64,000 nucleotides of DNA from Peribacillus sp044761985 (lineage in GTDB: Bacteria; Bacillota; Bacilli; Bacillales; DSM-1321): contig NZ_JBIWDK010000001.1 in NCBI RefSeq assembly GCF_044761985.1, positions 310,001-374,000 on the forward strand, in the 5' to 3' direction. Every line of letters begins with the position of its first letter. Within the stretch, counting starts at the first letter, position 1. The notes beneath the pieces are model-generated. The model did not search any database. It saw nothing but the letters and a program-made list of their open reading frames with translations, and was not told the origin of the DNA. The position numbers were made by a program, and so were the translations under genes. Below are positions 34,209-42,817 of the stretch, piece after piece.

Positions 34209-35060
34209 ATGAAAGGAATTTCGTCAACGTGGAAATGGCTCTTGCTACTTTCATGCATAACGATTTGTTTCGGAATTTTCCCGGAAACAAGAACAAATGC
34301 CTTTTCGAGTCAAGTTATTCAAAGGGGCGCTGTTGGCGATGATGTAATTGAATTACAGGCACGCTTACAAAACATTGGTTATTATCAAGGGAAAATCGAT
34401 GGGGCATATGGCTGGGGAACTTATTGGGCACTACGTAATTTCCAAGAAGACTTCGGCCTGCCAATCGACGGTCTTGCAGGGTCAACGACAAAAAAGAAAC
34501 TTTCAGATGCATCTAATTTCAATAAGGAATTTGTCCATGACCAGATCAATAAAGGAAATGAGTTTACCTATTACGGGGGAGTCGACATTGATAAGCAAGT
34601 AAAAGTTAAAGATAAAGAGAATGCCTCAACAAGTAAGGCGAATGACTCTACATCGGATAATAAGTCTACAGGTACCGCTACATCTGCGAACCTTCCAGGA
34701 GGATATTCACAGAATGATATCCAACTGATGGCAAATGCCGTATATGGGGAATCCAGAGGCGAACCATATACAGGGCAGGTTGCAGTGGCAGCAGTGATCC
34801 TCAATAGGGTGGAGAGCGCTTCGTTCCCAAATACCGTTTCAGGCGTGATTTTTGAGCCTCGTGCGTTCACGGCAGTTGCGGATGGGCAAATTTGGTTGAC
34901 TCCGAACGAAAGGGCGAAAGAAGCGGTCTTGGATGCGATTAACGGTTGGGACCCAAGCGGTAATGCGGAATATTATTTCAATCCTGAAACAGCAACAAGC
35001 AAGTGGATTTGGTCCAGACCACAAATTAAAAAAATCGGAAAGCATATTTTCTGTAAGTAA
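34209..35060 (+). CDS. sleB: Spore cortex-lytic enzyme SleB
   Basis: SleB is a lytic transglycosylase that breaks down cortex peptidoglycan at germination. The 283-aa precursor has a signal peptide (about 1-31), a peptidoglycan-binding domain with repeats GDDVIELQARLQNIGYY and FQEDFGLPIDG (37-99), a Ser/Thr/Lys-rich linker, and the SleB hydrolase domain (about 175-283). The likely catalytic glutamate is in NAVYGESRGEPYTGQVAVA. ATG 34209 is chosen, eight bases after GAGGAG. YpeB, which it needs for localisation and stability, is the next gene. Confidence 0.95.
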   Translation: MKGISSTWKWLLLLSCITICFGIFPETRTNAFSSQVIQRGAVGDDVIELQARLQNIGYYQGKIDGAYGWGTYWALRNFQEDFGLPIDGLAGSTTKKKLSDASNFNKEFVHDQINKGNEFTYYGGVDIDKQVKVKDKENASTSKANDSTSDNKSTGTATSANLPGGYSQNDIQLMANAVYGESRGEPYTGQVAVAAVILNRVESASFPNTVSGVIFEPRAFTAVADGQIWLTPNERAKEAVLDAINGWDPSGNAEYYFNPETATSKWIWSRPQIKKIGKHIFCK

Positions 35061-35074
35061 AGAGGTGATGAATT

Positions 35075-36430
35075 ATGGTTAGGAATATAGTAATTGTCCT
35101 GCTTGTTTTAGTCGTTGGAGGAACTGCCTTTTGGGGATACCAAGAACATAAAGAAAAAAATGCTGTATTAATTAATGCCGAAAACACGTATCAGCGGGCC
35201 TTTCATGATTTAAGCTATCAGGTGGACCTATTACATGACAAAATTGGGAGTACGCTCGCCATGAATTCACAACATTCTTTAAGTCCAGCCCTTACCGACG
35301 TTTGGCGAATCACTTCTGAGGCACAGAGTGATGTTGGGCAGCTGCCACTGACCTTACTTCCTTTTAATAAGACAGAAGAATTTTTATCGAAAATCGCAGA
35401 CTTCAGTTACCGAACTGCGGTTCGTGATTTGGAAAAGCAGCCGCTGAGCGATAAAGAATACGCGAATTTAAATTCTTTGTATACTCAAGCTGGAGATATT
35501 CAAGGTGAGTTAAGAAAAGTGCAATATCTTGTACTTAAAAATAATTTAAGATGGATGGATGTCGAGTTAGCACTAGCGACGGGAAAAGAGAATAATGATA
35601 ATACAATCATTGATGGGTTTAAAACGGTAGAGAAAAAAGTCGCAGGATATGGTGAAACGAATGAAATGAATCCAACATATATCTCTGCAGAGCAGAAGGA
35701 CAAAAATTATCAAAATTTAAACGGGAAAGCATTGACGAAAAAAGAGGCTGTCACGGCCGCGCGAGCGTATTCAAATAATCAAAGTGAAAATGTAAAAGTA
35801 AATGTTGAAGAAAACGGAAAAGGCTCTGATTATGGATTTTATAGCATAAGTATCCTGGATAAGGAAAAGGATACCGAGGTGAATATGGATATGACCAAAA
35901 AGGGTGGTTATCCCATCTGGTATATCAATAATCGGGAGGTGCAAAAAACGAATATTGATTTAAATCAAGCTTACGGTAAAGCATCCGCTTTTCTTAAGAA
36001 ACATGACTTTAGATCGCTTGAGTTGTTTGAAAGTGTGCAATATGGTCACATAGGTCTGTTTAATTTTGTCTCTACTGTCAATGGAATAAGGGTTTACCCA
36101 GACTCGGTCAAGGTAAAAGTGGCTTTGGACGATGGATCCATCATCGGATTTTCTGCAGAAGAATATTTAAAAGCAAATAAGATTAGGGATATTGGTGATG
36201 CCACAATTACAGAAAAAGAAGCGAAAGAAAAAATTAATCCGAACGTCAAAATCATGGAGCAGGGAAAGGCTTTAATTATAAATGACATAGGTGAAGAGGT
36301 ACTTTGTTACGAGTTTCTTGGAACGATTAAGGAAGATACCTACCGAATTTTCATTAATGCTGACAACGGCAGGGAAGAAAAGGTAGAAAAATTGAAAAAT
36401 GCAGAACCTGTTTATGAAAAGTTAATCTAA
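35075..36430 (+). CDS. ypeB: Germination protein YpeB
   Basis: YpeB is required for SleB to accumulate in the dormant spore. The 451-aa protein has an N-terminal membrane anchor (2-20), a helical middle region that contains the YpeB-specific domain, and C-terminal PepSY-type repeats (about 225-440, for example LTKKEAVTAARAY and ITEKEAKEKI). The start ATG 35075 follows AGGTGATG. It is 14 bases after sleB, in the same operon. A terminator follows. Confidence 0.94.
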   Translation: MVRNIVIVLLVLVVGGTAFWGYQEHKEKNAVLINAENTYQRAFHDLSYQVDLLHDKIGSTLAMNSQHSLSPALTDVWRITSEAQSDVGQLPLTLLPFNKTEEFLSKIADFSYRTAVRDLEKQPLSDKEYANLNSLYTQAGDIQGELRKVQYLVLKNNLRWMDVELALATGKENNDNTIIDGFKTVEKKVAGYGETNEMNPTYISAEQKDKNYQNLNGKALTKKEAVTAARAYSNNQSENVKVNVEENGKGSDYGFYSISILDKEKDTEVNMDMTKKGGYPIWYINNREVQKTNIDLNQAYGKASAFLKKHDFRSLELFESVQYGHIGLFNFVSTVNGIRVYPDSVKVKVALDDGSIIGFSAEEYLKANKIRDIGDATITEKEAKEKINPNVKIMEQGKALIINDIGEEVLCYEFLGTIKEDTYRIFINADNGREEKVEKLKNAEPVYEKLI

Positions 36431-36460
36431 CATCCACACTAATATCTAAAATAAATATAG

Positions 36461-36489
36461 GGAAAAGTGCCTAGGTACTTTTCCTTTTT
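36461..36489 (+). terminator. Terminator after ypeB
   Basis: GGAAAAGT (36461-36468) pairs with ACTTTTCC (36477-36484), then TTTTT. Confidence 0.78.
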
Positions 36490-36612
36490 CCATTTCCATG
36501 ACATAATACAAATAAACTTTTTATGGATTATGTGGAATAAATTAAGGGTTTAATTTCATTAATTCCTTCAGTGGTGATCCTTTTTAAGAATAACGAAGGA
36601 CGTGTAGACACA

Positions 36613-37272
36613 ATGTTTAAAATAGGCGATATGCTGACGCTAGAGCAAAAATACTCTTCCCAAAAGGAAAAGTTTAAATGTATGGTCGTAGAAATGGAAT
36701 CTGGTTGCGTTTACGTAGACTACCCCATAAATATCGAGACGGGAAAAGTTGTATTTCTAGTGGATGGAACTCAACTGAACATTTCCTTTACGGATGAGGA
36801 ACAAGCCGTTTATATTTTTGATTCCGAGGTATTGGGCAAAGTGAAAGGGCAAATCCCGATGATTCAACTAATGGTACCCGAAGTAGAGACGTTTGTGAAA
36901 ATTCAGAGGAGACAGTATGTCCGTCTTGATGTAACGGTGGATATCGCATTGCATCCCATACAGTATGAGTTTTCCCCATTCCGAGCCCTGACCGAGGACA
37001 TCAGTGCGGGTGGGGCTTCAATCAGGCTTTTAAAAGGGGTGGATATCGGATCTGTCTCAGAACTATATCTATGGATGGCCCTTACATTAAAGTCAGGGGA
37101 AATTCAATACTTGCGGTTGAAAAGTAAAGTGATAAGGGTGACGGAGAAGGACCATGGCAATAGGTTACTTCATATTCAATTTATAGACCCTCCAAGAAAT
37201 GAGGTTCAAACATTGATGAGGTTCATTTTTGAAAAGCAAGTGGACTTGAAGAAAAAAGGTCTGTATATGTAA
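36613..37272 (+). CDS. ypfA: PilZ-domain c-di-GMP receptor YpfA (MotI/DgrA)
   Basis: YpfA binds cyclic di-GMP and slows flagellar motility by acting on the motor stator. The 219-aa protein has an N-terminal YcgR-like beta domain (about 1-92) and a C-terminal PilZ domain. The c-di-GMP motif is intact: RxxxR at R100-R104 (RQYVR) and DxSxxG at D129-G134 (DISAGG). ATG 36613 is preferred; the in-frame GTG at 36571 has no ribosome-binding site. No flagellar gene is close. Confidence 0.88.
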   Translation: MFKIGDMLTLEQKYSSQKEKFKCMVVEMESGCVYVDYPINIETGKVVFLVDGTQLNISFTDEEQAVYIFDSEVLGKVKGQIPMIQLMVPEVETFVKIQRRQYVRLDVTVDIALHPIQYEFSPFRALTEDISAGGASIRLLKGVDIGSVSELYLWMALTLKSGEIQYLRLKSKVIRVTEKDHGNRLLHIQFIDPPRNEVQTLMRFIFEKQVDLKKKGLYM

Positions 37273-37340
37273 TTGAGGTGAATGAGAAGTCGGATTTCTT
37301 TCCATACTGATTGTATTACCTAGTTTGGAAGGGACAGTTC

Positions 37341-37526
37341 ATGAAAACAATTGAAAGGCTTTTAATTAAAGTGATAATCATCCAACTAATCTGTTTGCTT
37401 TTTTTTCAACTTCTTCTAAGTAAGGAAGATCGCATCTTTGAGCTGACAAAGCTTTCAAAGTATGAAGGGGTCAATACAAATAACTATACTAAAATTATTG
37501 AAACCTTTAATGGGACATCAAAATAA
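37341..37526 (+). CDS. ypfB: Small membrane protein YpfB-like
   Basis: A 61-aa protein with one membrane helix (about 7-25, IKVIIIQLICLLFFQLLL) and a soluble C-terminal tail. Position between ypfA and cmk and the start KTIERLLIKVIIIQLICLL match YpfB of B. subtilis (from memory). The role is unknown. ATG 37341 lies after GGAAGGGACAG, so the upstream in-frame ATG at 37311 is not needed. Confidence 0.7.
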   Translation: MKTIERLLIKVIIIQLICLLFFQLLLSKEDRIFELTKLSKYEGVNTNNYTKIIETFNGTSK

Positions 37527-37549
37527 AAGCGCGGGATTCCCGCCTTTTT
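37526..37549 (+). terminator. Terminator after ypfB
   Basis: GCGGG (37531-37535) and CCCGC (37539-37543) with flanking A and T runs; short but GC-rich and followed by CTTTTT. Confidence 0.65.
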
Positions 37550-37719
37550 CTAGATGAACACGCCTTTAGCAAGGAATCTCGGATAAATACCGATAAGGTG
37601 TTTTAAACAGACGTGATTTTCAATTGACACGCCCTTTTATTAATCTTTTTCTCGCTAATTGTGATAAAATGAAGGGGTAGTAAACTATCATCATGATCGT
37701 AGGATTCTTGGGAGGATTT

Positions 37720-38394
37720 ATGACAAAAAAATTATCAGTTGCAATCGATGGACCAGCTGCTGCTGGAAAAAGTACGGTTGCAAAAATTGTTGCAGAAAAG
37801 TTCAATTACATATATGTAGATACAGGTGCGATGTACCGGTCATTAACTTATAAAGCGTTGAATCACGGGGTTGCCCTGAATGATGAGAACGCTTTATTCA
37901 ATATGTTGATTGATACCGATATATCTTTAAGACCGAGTGAAGCGGGACAATTGGTGTTTGTGGATAATGAGGATGTTACCGCTCAAATTAGAAACAATGA
38001 AGTGACTGGGTCTGTCTCAGAAGTGGCAAAGCACAGAAGCATTCGGGAAGAAATGGTTAGAAGGCAGCAAATGTTTGGTGAAAATGGCGGAGTGGTCATG
38101 GACGGCAGAGATATAGGTACCCATGTACTGCCGAATGCCGAGGTTAAGGTATTCCTAATTGCCTCTGTGGATGAAAGGGCTCAGCGAAGACATCAGGAAA
38201 ATCTACTAAAAGGATTCCCTTCTGATATTGAGATCTTAAAAGAAGAAATTGCAACTAGGGACAAGCTCGACTCCGAGAGAGAAGTTTCCCCTTTGAAAAA
38301 GGCAGAGGATGCTGTCGAGATTGACACGACTTCGCTTTCCATCCAAGAAGTGGCAGAAAGTATCATGTCATTGATAGAAGAAAGGAAAAGATGA
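37720..38394 (+). CDS. cmk: Cytidylate kinase
   Basis: Cmk phosphorylates CMP and dCMP with ATP. The 224-aa enzyme has the P-loop IDGPAAAGKSTVAK near residue 9. It also has the nucleoside pocket VDTGAMYRSLTYKAL, the VVMDGRDIGTHVLP motif and the RDKLDSEREVSPL lid. ATG 37720 follows GGGAGGATTT and is preferred over an upstream in-frame ATG at 37693. The stop overlaps the next start (ATGA), coupling it with the acyltransferase gene. Confidence 0.96.
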   Translation: MTKKLSVAIDGPAAAGKSTVAKIVAEKFNYIYVDTGAMYRSLTYKALNHGVALNDENALFNMLIDTDISLRPSEAGQLVFVDNEDVTAQIRNNEVTGSVSEVAKHRSIREEMVRRQQMFGENGGVVMDGRDIGTHVLPNAEVKVFLIASVDERAQRRHQENLLKGFPSDIEILKEEIATRDKLDSEREVSPLKKAEDAVEIDTTSLSIQEVAESIMSLIEERKR

Positions 38395-38978
38395 CCTTGG
38401 ATTTTTATACTTTTGGTAAAAACGTCGTAAAAGGCGTTTTAATGCCTGCTTATAGGGTTAAAACGTTAGGGAAGGAAAATATACCTAAAGAGGGAGGGGT
38501 GCTGATTTGTGCCAATCACATTGATAATTTGGACCCGCCCGTCGTCGGAATGACGTCTCCAAGGGATATTCACTTCATGGCGAAGGAAGAGTTGTTTCAT
38601 GCACCTATATTAAAGGGTATATTACCTAGGGTAAACGCTTTTCCCGTTAAGCGGGGAAATAGCGATCGGGAATCACTTAGAAAAGGGCTGAAGCTTTTAA
38701 AAGAAGGCAAAGTACTTGGGCTATTTCCCGAAGGTACCAGAAGCAAAACGGGTGAATTGCAAGAAGGATTGGCAGGAGCCGGTTTTTTCGCATTGCGATC
38801 CGAAGCTGTGATAATTCCTTGTGCGATAATTGGACCATATAAATTATTGCGCCCTCTAAAGGTCGTTTACGGCCCACCAATTGACTTTACAGAATATCGG
38901 GAGAAAAGGATTTCAGCTGATGAAGCGACCAAGATCGTTATGGCGCATATCGGAAAATTGATTTCTGAACATAAATAA
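38391..38978 (+). CDS. plsC: 1-acyl-sn-glycerol-3-phosphate acyltransferase
   Basis: PlsC-type enzymes add the second acyl chain in phosphatidic acid synthesis at the membrane. The 195-aa protein has the catalytic motif NHIDNLD (H43 and D48 of HxxxxD), the FPEGTRS motif at 112-118 and the RVNAFPVKRG region. The gene overlaps cmk by four bases. As I recall, ypfD follows cmk directly in B. subtilis, so this is an inserted acyltransferase, a layout shared with several other bacilli. A promoter for the next gene starts shortly after its stop codon. Confidence 0.88.
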   Translation: MTLDFYTFGKNVVKGVLMPAYRVKTLGKENIPKEGGVLICANHIDNLDPPVVGMTSPRDIHFMAKEELFHAPILKGILPRVNAFPVKRGNSDRESLRKGLKLLKEGKVLGLFPEGTRSKTGELQEGLAGAGFFALRSEAVIIPCAIIGPYKLLRPLKVVYGPPIDFTEYREKRISADEATKIVMAHIGKLISEHK

Positions 38979-38988
38979 TCCTTTCCGC

Positions 38989-39015
38989 TTGACAATTCAC
39001 TGATTTTGTTAGAAT
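38989..39015 (+). promoter_or_regulatory. Promoter of ypfD
   Basis: TTGACA (38989-38994) and an extended -10 TGTTAGAAT (39007-39015). Spacing is only 15 bp, but the TG extension compensates. Confidence 0.65.
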
Positions 39016-39022
39016 TTATAAA

Positions 39023-39079
39023 TTAGGGGTAATATTCCTTTATAGGAATAAAAAAGGTAATTTGACCTTTTTGCCCTAA
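39023..39079 (+). ncRNA. Putative structured 5' leader (three-way junction) of ypfD
   Basis: An outer stem TTAGGG/CCCTAA (39023-39028 with 39074-39079) encloses two hairpins: TATTCCT/AGGAATA (39033-39039 with 39044-39050) and AAAAAGGT/ACCTTTTT (39051-39058 with 39065-39072). All pairs are Watson-Crick. The second hairpin ends in a T run, so it could also act as a terminator. This is my reading of the bases; no RNA family is known to me for it. Confidence 0.5.
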
Positions 39080-39186
39080 AAAGAGGCTGGTTTATCTTTA
39101 TAAAAAGTGTATTTATCCAATCACTTTAAATAAAATATATGGCCGATGAATTTGCTGATCAGTCATGGGTTAAGGAGGAGTTAGTA

Positions 39187-40323
39187 ATGACAGAAGATAT
39201 GAATCAAGTAGAAGTGAACAATTACAATGTTGGGGATCAAGTTAAAGCAACCGTTTCAAAGGTAGAAGAAAAACAGGTCATTGTCGATGTGGAAAACAGC
39301 AAGTCCGGTGGGATCATTCCTATCAGTGAGTTGTCAAGCCTGCATGTCGAAAAAGCATCTGATGCCGTTTCAGAAGGAGACATCTTAGAGCTTGAAGTTA
39401 TCAAAGTGGAAGAAGAAGCTCTTATTCTATCAAAACGTAAAATTGATGCTCTTAAAGCGTGGGATGACCTAGAAGAAAAATTTGAAAATGGAGTCGTATT
39501 TGAAGCAGAAATCAAAGATGTTGTCAAAGGCGGACTTGTTGTAGATCTAGGCGTACGTGGTTTTGTTCCAGCTTCTTTAGTAGAAGACTACTTTGTTGAG
39601 GACTTTTCTGATTACAAAAACCGAACTTTAACATTCAAGATTGTCGAACTAGAGAAGGATAAGAACCGTTTGATTCTTTCCCATCGGGCAGTTGTACAGG
39701 AGCAAAAGGAAAAGCAGAAAGCTAGTGTTCTTGATGGAATTGAAAGTGGCCAAGTGATTGAGGGAACTGTACAAAGAATAACCGATTTCGGAGCTTTTGT
39801 TGATATTGGTGGCGTAGACGGACTTGTTCATATTTCTCAACTGTCTCACCAACATGTCGATAAAGCGTCAGATGTCGTGACTGAAGGCGATAAAGTACAG
39901 GTGAAGGTTCTTTCGATTGACCGTGATAACGAGAGAATTTCTTTATCCATAAAGGACACCCTTCCTGGTCCATGGGTGGATATCGCTGATAAAGCAGCAA
40001 AAGGATCGATACAAGAAGGTGTAGTTAAACGTCTTGTTTCCTTCGGTGCCTTTGTTGAAATCTTTCCCGGAGTGGAAGGATTGGTCCATATTTCACAGAT
40101 ATCTCACAAACATATAGCAACACCGCAGGAAGTCCTGCAAGAGGGTCAGTCGGTCAAAGTGAAGATTTTGGACGTCAATGAAGCGGATCAACGGTTATCA
40201 TTAAGCATCAAAGAACTGGAAGATCCACAATCTAATTACTCGTCGGATTATGAAATTCCAGCTGAAACAAAAGGGTTCCAGCTTGGTGAAATGATTGGCG
40301 ATCAATTAAAAAAACTAAAATAA
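39187..40323 (+). CDS. ypfD: 30S ribosomal protein S1 homologue YpfD
   Basis: This is a 378-aa S1-domain protein with four S1 RNA-binding repeats. The two best are VQRITDFGAFVDIGGVDGLVHISQLS and VKRLVSFGAFVEI...EGLVHISQIS, both near the middle. In low-GC Gram-positives it is a non-essential, loosely ribosome-associated S1 homologue. ATG 39187 is chosen because AAGGAGGAG lies directly upstream; an in-frame ATG at 39139 lacks one. The mRNA leader is unusually structured. fni follows by 20 bases. Confidence 0.93.
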   Translation: MTEDMNQVEVNNYNVGDQVKATVSKVEEKQVIVDVENSKSGGIIPISELSSLHVEKASDAVSEGDILELEVIKVEEEALILSKRKIDALKAWDDLEEKFENGVVFEAEIKDVVKGGLVVDLGVRGFVPASLVEDYFVEDFSDYKNRTLTFKIVELEKDKNRLILSHRAVVQEQKEKQKASVLDGIESGQVIEGTVQRITDFGAFVDIGGVDGLVHISQLSHQHVDKASDVVTEGDKVQVKVLSIDRDNERISLSIKDTLPGPWVDIADKAAKGSIQEGVVKRLVSFGAFVEIFPGVEGLVHISQISHKHIATPQEVLQEGQSVKVKILDVNEADQRLSLSIKELEDPQSNYSSDYEIPAETKGFQLGEMIGDQLKKLK

Positions 40324-40343
40324 GATAATAATTGGAGAGAGCC

Positions 40344-41390
40344 TTGGAGAGAGCACAACGAAAATTAGACCATATAAACATTGCATTGAAAACAGGCCAG
40401 CAACGTAAATCCGGGTTTGAAGATGTTTCGTTTGTTCACCAAAGCTTACCTGGGATTTCATTGGATAATGTGGATATTACGGTGGAAATTGGCGGACTTA
40501 CATTAAGTTCGCCAATTTTCATAAATGCCATGACCGGCGGCGGTGGACTGGAAACTGAAAAAATCAATAGGGAACTGGCCATTGCTGCCAGGGAAACTGG
40601 AATGGCAATGGCAGTCGGTTCACAAATGGGAGCCATTAAAGATCCAAGTCAGGAAGCTTCATATAAAGTGGTAAGACAAGAGAATCCTAATGGAATCCTC
40701 ATTGGAAATCTTGGTGGTGAAGCCACTGTTGAACAAGCAAAGCGAGCGAGCGATATGATTGAGGCTGATGCATTCCAGATTCATATCAATGCCATTCAAG
40801 AGTTGACCATGCCTGAAGGAGATAGGGATTTTGCAGGTATACTGTCTAGGATAGAAGAAATCAATAAAAATTTAGGAGTTCCACTCATAATAAAAGAAGT
40901 AGGGTTTGGCATGAGTAAGGAAACCGTAGAGCAATTGCATTCTGTTGGAGTTTCCATAATAGATGTGGGCGGTTTCGGTGGAACGAATTTTGCTAGGATT
41001 GAAAATGAAAGACGCTCCAAAATACTCGGATATTTTAATGAATGGGGTATTCCCACTGCTGCTTCCATAGTAGAAGCGGTAAATGTTTCACCCGCATTGT
41101 CAGTCGTGGGTTCAGGCGGTATTCAGAATCCTTTAGAGATTGCCAAAAGCTTAGCTTTAGGAGCAAGAGGAATAGGGATAGCTGGCCATTTCTTGAAGGT
41201 GCACAAAGAAAGCGGTTTAGAGCAGCTGATTAGGGAAATAAATTACATACATGACGATTTTAAGATTATTATGACGGCACTTGGTGCTATTAATATTTCC
41301 GAGCTTAGAAAGGCAAAGGTCGTGATCTCCGGTGATACCTATCACTGGTTGACTCAAAGAGGGATAGACTGCACTTCCTATGCAAAATGA
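40344..41390 (+). CDS. fni: Type 2 isopentenyl-diphosphate delta-isomerase
   Basis: Fni interconverts isopentenyl and dimethylallyl diphosphate using FMN and NADPH; its product feeds menaquinone and bactoprenol synthesis. The 348-aa protein shows RKLDHINIAL at the start, the flavin-site INAMTGGGG, IHINAIQELTMPEGDRDF, KEVGFGMSKE, VGGFGGTNFARIE and GIAGHFLK. TTG 40344 is the likely start because GGAGAG lies at 40334-40339 and the protein aligns with B. subtilis Fni from this residue. HepS and HepT, which use these units, are downstream in the window. Confidence 0.93.
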   Translation: MERAQRKLDHINIALKTGQQRKSGFEDVSFVHQSLPGISLDNVDITVEIGGLTLSSPIFINAMTGGGGLETEKINRELAIAARETGMAMAVGSQMGAIKDPSQEASYKVVRQENPNGILIGNLGGEATVEQAKRASDMIEADAFQIHINAIQELTMPEGDRDFAGILSRIEEINKNLGVPLIIKEVGFGMSKETVEQLHSVGVSIIDVGGFGGTNFARIENERRSKILGYFNEWGIPTAASIVEAVNVSPALSVVGSGGIQNPLEIAKSLALGARGIGIAGHFLKVHKESGLEQLIREINYIHDDFKIIMTALGAINISELRKAKVVISGDTYHWLTQRGIDCTSYAK

Positions 41391-41400
41391 CAATAAAAGA

Positions 41401-41444
41401 AGCACCATCTATTGTTATCATGACAATAGAGGTGCTCTTTTTTT
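41401..41444. terminator. Bidirectional terminator between fni and ypzI
   Basis: AGCACC-TCTATTGT and ACAATAGA-GGTGCT pair with one bulged A (arms 41401-41415 and 41423-41436). It is followed by an eight-T run on plus, and an A-rich flank serves the minus gene. Confidence 0.88.
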
Positions 41445-41449
41445 AGTGG

Positions 41450-41581
41450 TCAATGGTTTCTATTTCTTGCATCTTCAGGACTTTCCAGCTTGGTTGCCCC
41501 TTTTTTATCGAGGGACTGGTCCCGATCCGATTCCAAACGTTTGCTTTCCCTTAATTTCTTTTCTTGGCGGTCTTTGCCCAC
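41450..41581 (-). CDS. ypzI: Small charged protein YpzI
   Basis: A 43-aa gene too short for most callers: GTG at 41579-41581, TGA at 41450-41452. The product GKDRQEKKLRESKRLESDRD followed by a GATKLESPEDARNRNH end matches YpzI, a highly charged Bacillales peptide of unknown role. An AAAGGAGGTG ribosome-binding site sits seven bases upstream. It is on the opposite strand between fni and yphA, as in B. subtilis, and shares the fni terminator. Confidence 0.85.
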   Translation of the reverse strand: MGKDRQEKKLRESKRLESDRDQSLDKKGATKLESPEDARNRNH

Positions 41582-41696
41582 GAGATTACACCTCCTTTAT
41601 TGTCAGGCATGCATTTAGTAACTTATCAAAAAAATCGCCATGTTTATTCTTACCATAAATAACCCATAATGTTTCTTAAAAAGGGGAGAAGCTATT

Positions 41697-42317
41697 ATGG
41701 ATGGAATATTTTTTTATTGGGTTTCATGGATAGTGTGGGTATGTGTCATGTTTTTTATTCCCAAAACCGTTGCCTATCGATTCGATTTCCTTTTCCATCT
41801 GTTAGCTATCATGGTCCTTGTGGGATATACCCTTGAGGTATCCTCCTTTACTATGCATATTAGTGGGCTATATCTTTTTCTTATTCTGTGTGTATACATA
41901 AGAAAGCGATCTCCCTTGAAAACAATAGAGCTTGTTATAGGAAGTTTGATTGTCACTCTGGCCTATGCAAGTTTTCAGTTGTTCTCTTTACTAGATCCCA
42001 TTTGGCTATTTATCAAGGCGCCCTATCTTCTTTGCATTTTCCTGAATTATTTGATTCTCATACTGTTTAAAGACTGGAAATCGCGCATGTCGGTACTGTT
42101 GTTAGGAATGACGCTGGGCGATCTTGTGTATTCAGGCCTCCTTCATTTCCATTCGATGACTTACGTGGCGCTATCTTATGCATGGCATGATAATGTAGTC
42201 ATGGTATTGACGACCAATGCTCTTTGGCGATTGCTCGAGGTCTTATGTGGATATATTTTTGCATCATCACAAGCAAGGGTATTGTCGGAGGAAAGGAAGG
42301 AGAACTTTACCCAATAG
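41697..42317 (+). CDS. yphA: Membrane protein YphA
   Basis: A 206-aa polytopic membrane protein with about six or seven helices and no catalytic motif. It lies directly after fni/ypzI like YphA of B. subtilis, an uncharacterised protein. ATG 41697 follows AAAGGGGAGAAGC. The C-terminus (SSQARVLSEERKENFTQ) is soluble and charged. Identity rests on position and hydropathy more than on residues. Confidence 0.75.
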   Translation: MDGIFFYWVSWIVWVCVMFFIPKTVAYRFDFLFHLLAIMVLVGYTLEVSSFTMHISGLYLFLILCVYIRKRSPLKTIELVIGSLIVTLAYASFQLFSLLDPIWLFIKAPYLLCIFLNYLILILFKDWKSRMSVLLLGMTLGDLVYSGLLHFHSMTYVALSYAWHDNVVMVLTTNALWRLLEVLCGYIFASSQARVLSEERKENFTQ

Positions 42318-42817
42318 ATAGGATGAAAATTTGTTTAATATAATACTTTTCATAAGGAGTTTTTGCGGGGAATATTGTAGGAGAATGGGCTTTTATGCAT
42401 ACAATCATTGTTGATTAGTGAGAAATTTGGTACTATAGGATAGTTAGAGGTCTGTAGATAAATCGTAAAGTGCTCTAATTATATTAAATGGAAGCTGTTG
42501 CCGAAGGTGTTTTTTGGCTGTCTTCATTTTTTCTTGGCTGTTTTTAATCATGTTTAGCAAGCAGCGGATTTGCCATATGTTCTCTTAGGAACAAGGGGAT
42601 AGGCGGACTCATGCCTGTATATACTTGATACGTTTAACTTGCCAACAGTATAGGTATTTTCTTGTACTGATGGAAGTTTCCTTTATATGATGATCCATAC
42701 AGCCTTTTCCTTAAAAAGGAATTAATGAAAATCACAGTGCAGATGAAATATTAAAAGAATGCATTCATGAATTTCGTGACTTTGACAGAGATATAGTAGC
42801 AGAAAGGGTGAATAGCA
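42318..42817. other. 500-bp gene-poor gap where seaA (yphB) is expected
   Basis: No complete gene is visible between yphA and der. B. subtilis has seaA (yphB) here. A startless open stretch at 42715-42864 encodes a protein-like segment (ADEILKECIHEFRDFDRD); it may be a remnant of a lost gene. No terminator with a clear T run was seen. Confidence 0.5.
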
